NCBI GenBank assembly: GCA_037176705.1 | Contig: JBAWUJ010000089.1 | Location: 124,001-188,000 of the forward strand | Reading direction: 5' to 3' | Length of the DNA stretch: 64,000 bases | Source of the DNA: Molossus alvarezi | Lineage: Eukaryota; Chordata; Mammalia; Chiroptera; Molossidae | Shown here: piece by piece, positions 58,486-64,000 of the stretch | Position numbering within the stretch: position 1 is the stretch's first letter | Layout: each line of letters begins with the position of its first letter | Made by a program: the position numbers and the translations under genes | The notes under the pieces: generated by a model | Seen by the model: only the letters and a program-made list of their open reading frames with translations | Told to the model about the DNA's origin: nothing | Database searches by the model: none

Positions 58486-61400
58486 ATGGCAACAAGACAC
58501 AGAGTAGCTGATTGGATAAGAATGCATGATTCATCTATATGTTGTTTACAAGAGACGCACCTCACAACAAAAGACTCACATAAGTGTAAAGTGAAGGGAT
58601 GGAAAAAAATCTTCCAAGCAAACGGAAAAAAAAAAGAAAAAAAGATGGGGTAGCAATACTCGTCTCTTTCAAAATAGAATTCAAATTGGAGACGATAACT
58701 AGAGATAAAGAAGACCATTACATAATATTGAAAAGATCTATCCATCAGGAAGATATAACAGTGATAAACATATATGCACCCAATATAGGAGCACCAAAAT
58801 ATATAAAAAATCTTCTGGAAGACTTCAAAGGAGAAATCGATAGCAACACAATCATAACAGGGGACTTCAACACCCCACTGACATCACTGGATAGATCCTC
58901 TAGACAAAAAATTAGCAAGGTAACAGAGACTCTAAATGAAGCACTAGACCCAATGGTTCTAATAGATATCTATAGAAAAATACACCACAAAACTGCAGAA
59001 TTCACATTCTTCTCAAGTGCCCATGGGACATTCTCAAAGATAGACCACATGTTAGGACACAAACTAGGTCTCTACGAGTTTAAGAAGAGTAAAATCATAT
59101 CAAGCACCTTCTCAGATCACAATGGCATGAAACTAGAAATCAACTGCAACAAGAGCATGCAAAGACTTTTGAACACATGGAAGCTAAATAGCATGTTATT
59201 AAACAATAAATGGATTAATGAGGAGATCAAGAAAGAAATTAAAAACTTCCTGGAATCCAATGAAAATGAACACACAACAACACAAAATCTATGGGATAGA
59301 GCAAAAGCAGTTCTGAAAGGGAAGAAGTTCATAGCACTACAGGCTTACCTCAAGAAGCAAAAAAAATCTCTTATATACTACCTACCCTCACAACTTAAAG
59401 AACTAGAAAGCAAACAAAAAGAAAACTCTAGACCAAGAAGAAGGAAGGAAACAGCAAAGATCAGAACAGAAAAAAATGACATAGAGTCCAAAAAAAACAA
59501 TTCAATAGATCAATGAAACAAAGAGCTGGTTTCTCAAAAAGATAAACAAGATTGAGGAACCCTTAGCTAGACTCACCAAAAAACAAAGTGAGAGATCCCA
59601 AATACACAAAATCAGAAATGAAAGAGAAGTAACTGATACCACAGAAATACAGAAGATTGTTAACAACTACTATGAAAAATTTTATGGCAACAAATTTGCC
59701 ATTTAAGTAAAATGGACAAACTTCTACAGACAGATAGTCTCCCTAAACTGGACCTGGAAGAGATAGAAAACTTGAACAGAACAATAACAACAAAAGAAAT
59801 TGACGATGTAATCTAGACTCTCCCAGAAACAAAAGCCTAGGCCCGTAAGGTTTTATGGGGGAGTTTTACCGAACATTCAAAGAAGAAATAACACCTATTC
59901 TCCTGAAACTACTTCAAAAAATTCAAGAAGAAGGAAGACTTCCAAAATAGTTTTATCAGGCCAACATGATTCTAATTCCGAAACCAGAAAAAGACATTAC
60001 AAAATAAGAAAACGACAGGCCGATAAACCTGATGAACATAGATGCCAAAATCCTGAACAAAATACTAGCAAATCTGATCCAGCAACACATCAAAAAAATT
60101 ATTCATTTTGACCAGGTAGAACACATTCCAGGGATTCAAGGATGGTACAATATTCCCAAATCAATAAATGTGATACACCACATAAAAAAATGAAGAATAA
60201 AAACCACATAATCATATCAATAGATGCCAAAAAAGCATTAGACAAAATCCAACATCCATGTCTGATAAAACACATAGCAATGTAGGAATAGAGGGATCAT
60301 ATCTAGACACATCAAGGCCATATATCAAAGACCTACAGCCAACATCATACTCAATGGGCAAAAACAAAAAATATTTCCTTTAAGAACAGGAACAAGAGAG
60401 GGATGCCCACTCTCACCACTCTTATTGAACCTAGTACTGAAAGTCTTAGCCACAGCTATTAGACATGAAGAAAACATTTTAAAAAGTCCAAATTGGAAAG
60501 GAGGAAATAAAACAGTCATTATTTGCAGATGGCATGATAGTATACTTAGAAAACCCCAAAGACTCCATCAAAATTTTACTAGACTTAATAAATAAACGTG
60601 GCAAGTAGCAGGATACAAAATTAACGTCAAGAAATCGATGGCATTCTTATACACCAATGATTACCTCACAGAAAGAGAAACTAAGAAAACAGTCACATTT
60701 ACCATATTCCTAAGAATAGAGAGACTATACTATCCTAAAATCAAATCTGTATTAATAATACTTTCCTCTTTCCACTATTGGATCCAGTCTAGGATCAGGT
60801 GTCTCATTTAGTGGTCATGTGCTCTAAGACTCCTTATCGTGCAATCTTTCTCCACCTTTTATGACAGTGACATATTTTAAAGAAAGAGCCCCTTCCTTTG
60901 AAAAAGTTTATTATTTTTTGTTTCTCTTACATTTCCTTATGATTAAATTTAGGATGTGCATTCTCAACTGGGGTATTGCATACATGAAGTTATGGCAAAA
61001 AAAAATTAAGATACCTAGGAATATACTTAACCAAAAAATAAAGGACTTATTCACAGAAAACTACAGGTCATTGAAAGAAGAAATAGAGGAAGATATAAAA
61101 AAGTGGAAGTACATAACTTGTTCATGGATTGGAAGAATTAACATCATTAAAATGTCCATATTACCCAAAGCAATCTATAGATTCAATGCAATCCCCATCA
61201 AAATACCAATGACATACTTCACACAACTAGAACAAATACTTTAAGAGTTCATGTGGAACCAAAAAAAGACCTCGAATAGCCACAGCAATCTTGAAAAAGA
61301 AGAACAAAGTAGAAGGGATCACATTACCAGATTGTAGGCTATACTACAATGCTACTAGAATCAAAACAGCCTGGTACTAGAACAATAACAGGCATATAGA

Positions 61401-62498
61401 CCAGGGGAACAGAACAGACAACCCAGTAATGGACCCAAGGCAATATGCTAAATTAATATTTTACAAAGGTGGCAAGAGCATACAGTGGAATAAAGATAGC
61501 CTCTTTAATAAATGGTGTTGGAAAAATTGGACAGCTACATGCCATAAAATGAAACTAGACCATCAACTTACACCCTACACAACAATAAACTCAAAACAAA
61601 TATAAGATTTAAATGTGACTCATGAATCTATAAAAACCCCAGAAGGTACTGTAGCCAACAAAATTTCAGACATCATATGCAGCACAATTTTCACTGATAC
61701 ATCACCTAAGGCAACAGAAACAAAGGAGAAAATGAACACATGAAACTACATCAAACTCAAAAGCTTCTGCACAGCAAAAGATAAAATCATTAAAATGGAA
61801 AGGCTACCCAGTATATGGGAGAGCATAAATGCCAATGATATATCAGATAAGGATTTAATTTCCAATATATAAAAAGTGCTCATAAAACTCAACAAAAGGA
61901 AGACAAAGAACCCAATTAAAAAATGGGCAGATGAACTAAATAGATACCCCTCCAAACAGAACATACTAATGGCTAAAAGATATATGAAGAAATGCTCAAC
62001 ATCACTAATCATCAGAGAGATGCAAATTAAAACAACAATGAGTTATAACATCCCAATTGTCAGAATGACCGTCATCAACAAGTATTGGCGACGGTGTGGA
62101 GAAAGGGGACCCTAGTACACTGCTGGAGGGAATGCAGACTGGTGCAGCCACTATAGAAAACAATATGGTGTTCCCTCAAAAAATTAAAAATTGAACTTCC
62201 ATTTGACTCAATGATCCCACTTCTAGGAATATACCCTACCCATGTTCGTAGTAGCACTATATAATATAGTTAAAATCTGGAAACAGCCAAAATGTCCCAC
62301 AGTAGATGAATGCATAAAAAACAAACAAACAAAAAACTGTGGTACATATACACAATAAAGTACTATGCAGCAGTAAGAAAGAATGATTTCTTATATTTTG
62401 AGATGACATGGAGGGACCTGGAAAGTGTCATCCTAAGTGAAACAAATCCATCAGAAAAAGACAAGTATCATATGATCTCACTTATTTGCAGAATATAA
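58486..62498 (+). pseudogene. ORF2: LINE-1 ORF2, copy P, EN start deleted and interrupted
   Basis: The start ATG (58486) is followed after two codons by a loss of about 60 bp that removes the LNVNGLN-type first catalytic motif. The rest of EN is open from 58599 to 59516 (305 codons): [14 protein letters not shown] and [12 protein letters not shown] are present. RT: stops at about 59815, and the catalytic box reads FADG at about 60527-60538, so an essential Asp is missing. At 60706-60993 an unrelated old repeat interrupts ORF2. The C-terminus (60994-62498) has several stops and ends LICRI-stop. Not functional. Confidence 0.9.
60706..60993 (-). repeat. Old L1M-like 3'UTR segment inside LINE-1 copy P
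   Basis: Non-L1-P sequence. The reverse complement follows an old L1M 3'UTR as remembered (GTCACTGTCATAAAAGGTGG, ACTAAATGAGACACCTGATCC, TGGATCCAATAGTGG). P's own ORF2 continues on both sides with at most a few bases lost (CATTTACCAT, then GGCAAAAAAAAATTAAG). No target duplication or tail seen. Confidence 0.6.
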
Positions 62499-62702
62499 TA
62501 AACATAACAGTCTGAGGAATGGGGTAGTCCCAAAGACGTAGAAATGGGGTACAAACTGACTACTCCCAGGAGAGGGGGTGGGGGGAAGAGATATAAACCA
62601 CAGAACTTATATCCATGTATGCATGAAAAGCAGACATGGATAACAAAGCTGGGGAGAGGTTGGGGAGGGAGGGGAGGGAGGAATCAGTGGGGGAAAACAC
62701 AA

Positions 62703-62845
62703 ACATCTGGTTGAGATAGATCATTAGTGGCTACATAGATGATGGATAAATAATAGATTGAAGATAGATGAAGACAAAATAGATAAATGGAAGTGTATAT
62801 GCTAGATAGATGATAGCTAGTTACAGATAGGTTATGTAAATATAT
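62703..62845. repeat. GATA/ATAGAT-rich simple sequence
   Basis: Imperfect GATAGAT / TAGATGAT repeats directly after copy P, starting near CTACATAGATGATGG. Compare copy K's tail at 49031. Confidence 0.8.
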
Positions 62846-62849
62846 ATGT

Positions 62850-63252
62850 GGATTTAACAACAAAATTTTAGATATCATACACAGCAGAATTTTTATAGAT
62901 ACAACATATAAGACAACAGACATATACACACCAAAAACAAAAAATGAACATGAGGGACTACATCAAACTGAAGAGCTTCTGCACAGCAAAAGAAACAACC
63001 ATCAAAACAGAACGGGATCCTACTATCTGAAGGACCATAATCGCCAATGATGTATCAGATAAGGATTAATTTGAAAATATATAGAGTGCTTATAAAACTC
63101 AACAATAGGAAGACAAAGAACCCAATTAAGAAATGGGCAGAGAAATAAAATAGACACCTCTCCAAACAGGACATACAAATAGTAAGAGACATATGAAGAA
63201 ATGCTCAACATCACTAATCATCAGACAGATGCCAATTATAAAAACAATGAGA
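62850..63252 (+). mobile_element. LINE-1 fragment Q
   Basis: ORF2 C-terminal piece from ACAACAAAATTTTAGATATC to AATGCTCAACATCACTAATC and CAGATGCCAATTATAAAAAC. Closest in detail to copy I (shared ACATACACACCAAAAA and ACTATCTG motifs). No 3' end. Confidence 0.87.
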
Positions 63253-64000
63253 TAAGGGGACTCAGCGGGAAGCTGCTGCCGCCTTGGCTGTGACCCCGGC
63301 TGAGTCCTGGGAACTCTGCTGCCTGCTAAGCCCTCAGCTGGTGCTGCACAGACTCGCTGGGACCTGGGGACTCTGCTGGAAGCTGCTGCTACCTCGGTAG
63401 TGTCTCGCTACTGTGGCTTAGTTCTGTCACTTCTGCTGAGGTGATGCCCTTAGCTGGGGTGAGAGCCGTGGCCGCCCATGGCCAGAAGCAGCGCCCTTGG
63501 GTTAAAAGTCCCAGGTGGCTTGAAGACGCAGAGTCTAGACACAAAATAAATTGGCAGCAGCCATTGACCTTGGGCTCCGGCACAGGAAAGACAGAATGTA
63601 CTGGAACTGTGGGGGTCACTGGGGTTTTGGAGGATGCTCAGAGCTTTTGCTATGTGCAGCCAAGCAAGACTGTGGTGATTTTACTCCTTCCCAGGGCCCA
63701 GGGGAGAGGGGGCCCCTCCCCCAGAGATTCAACACCACCTGGTGGCCACTGAAATGCTAACTGAAGCGCATTAACAAGCAGCAGCTGCCCCACCTTCAGG
63801 AAATCATCTTACACTCAGGACCAAGGGGAGTTATTCAGGCAAATGAGAAATCAAGGTTCTTCAAGTGACCACTACTAATAGCCTCCAGGCAAAAAACGCT
63901 AGAGGATAACTACCATTGCCTTGGTTAGCAACACTAACCAGAAAAGCTAAGACTTGACAGTGGTGTTTAAAGTGGGTCCTCCCTGGCTCATTCAAACCCA
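63253..64000 (+). mobile_element. LINE-1 copy R, 5'UTR, runs off the window
   Basis: GC-rich 5'UTR of the B/K/P subfamily. It starts inside the tandem repeat, so the first about 150 bp are missing. Landmarks CATTGACCTTGGGCTCCGGC, GGAGGATGCTCAGAGCTTTT and GACAGTGGTGTTTAAAGTGG are in order. ORF1 would begin about 80-100 bp beyond the window. Confidence 0.9.
63262..63480 (+). repeat. 5'UTR tandem repeat of copy R
   Basis: About nine or ten imperfect units of the GGCTGGGACCTG-type repeat (CCTTGGCTGTGACC, CTCGCTGGGACCTGG, CCCTTAGCTGGGGTG). Confidence 0.8.

Larger units (their letters stand above)
56728..62702 (+). mobile_element. LINE-1 copy P, full length with insertion
   Basis: 5' end (CTCCAAAATGGTGGCAGAG) at 56733, 5'UTR with only one or two repeat units, ORF1 57555-58440, ORF2 58486-62498, 3'UTR (G-rich 62560-62690) ending near 62702, without a clean A tail. 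A 290 bp piece of older repeat sits in ORF2 (60706-60993). Total 6.0 kb including it. Confidence 0.93.

Overview
This is mammalian nuclear DNA, most probably from a vespertilionid (yangochiropteran) bat. It holds about a dozen copies of a tRNA-derived SINE with the vesper-bat Ves/VES layout: a Gly/Glu-tRNA-like head of the type CCTGGCC-GTTTGGCTCAG, a B-box with GGTTCRATTCC, a CT-rich body and an AATAAAA-rich tail. It also holds a family of roughly 6 kb LINE-1 elements carrying coiled-coil/RRM ORF1 and EN-RT ORF2. No intact single-copy host gene, rRNA, tRNA gene or CRISPR array is visible. Almost every reading frame longer than 60 codons is LINE-1 sequence, its antisense shadow, or SINE.

Layout. 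310-5437: a minus-strand LINE-1 (copy A), complete at both ends with a roughly 730 bp internal ORF2 deletion. 5438-15690: the most host-like part, with an old L2 carrying nested MIR and VES insertions, an old L1M 3' end, an isolated 5'UTR of an older LINE-1 lineage, two solo-LTR-like elements, several VES SINEs, and one unassigned minus-strand reading frame with a poly(A) signal (9667-10115). 15690-21700: full-length LINE-1 copy B (+). 21700-28190: a layered stretch of ancient L1M sequence carrying a young L1 fragment (C), a MER2 DNA transposon and five VES SINEs. 28320-37745: head-to-head LINE-1s, D (-), E (+) and F (+). E and F share the same unusual chimeric structure. 37750-38600: an L1M 3' end and a GC-rich island. 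38797-42765: LINE-1 pieces I and J. 42815-49030: full-length copy K (+) with a large 5'UTR VNTR. 49225-54130: L1 fragments G and H separated by a GC-rich segment with splice-like signals. 54392-56418: 5'-truncated copies N and O in tandem. 56728-62700: full-length copy P (+), whose ORF2 carries about 290 bp of older repeat DNA. 62850-64000: fragment Q and the 5'UTR of another copy (R) that leaves the window.

The L1 genes would act together: ORF1p as RNA chaperone, ORF2p as endonuclease and reverse transcriptase, with the VES SINEs as trans-mobilised parasites. Every copy seen here is broken, with stops, frameshifts, deletions or mutated catalytic motifs. The most interesting structures are the shared EN-deleted E/F chimera, the variable GC-rich tandem repeat in the 5'UTR of the B/K/P/R subfamily, the two GC-rich islands with splice-like signals, and the old repeat segment embedded almost seamlessly in copy P. 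All calls come from reading the sequence; repeat family names are from recalled family structure, not a database search.
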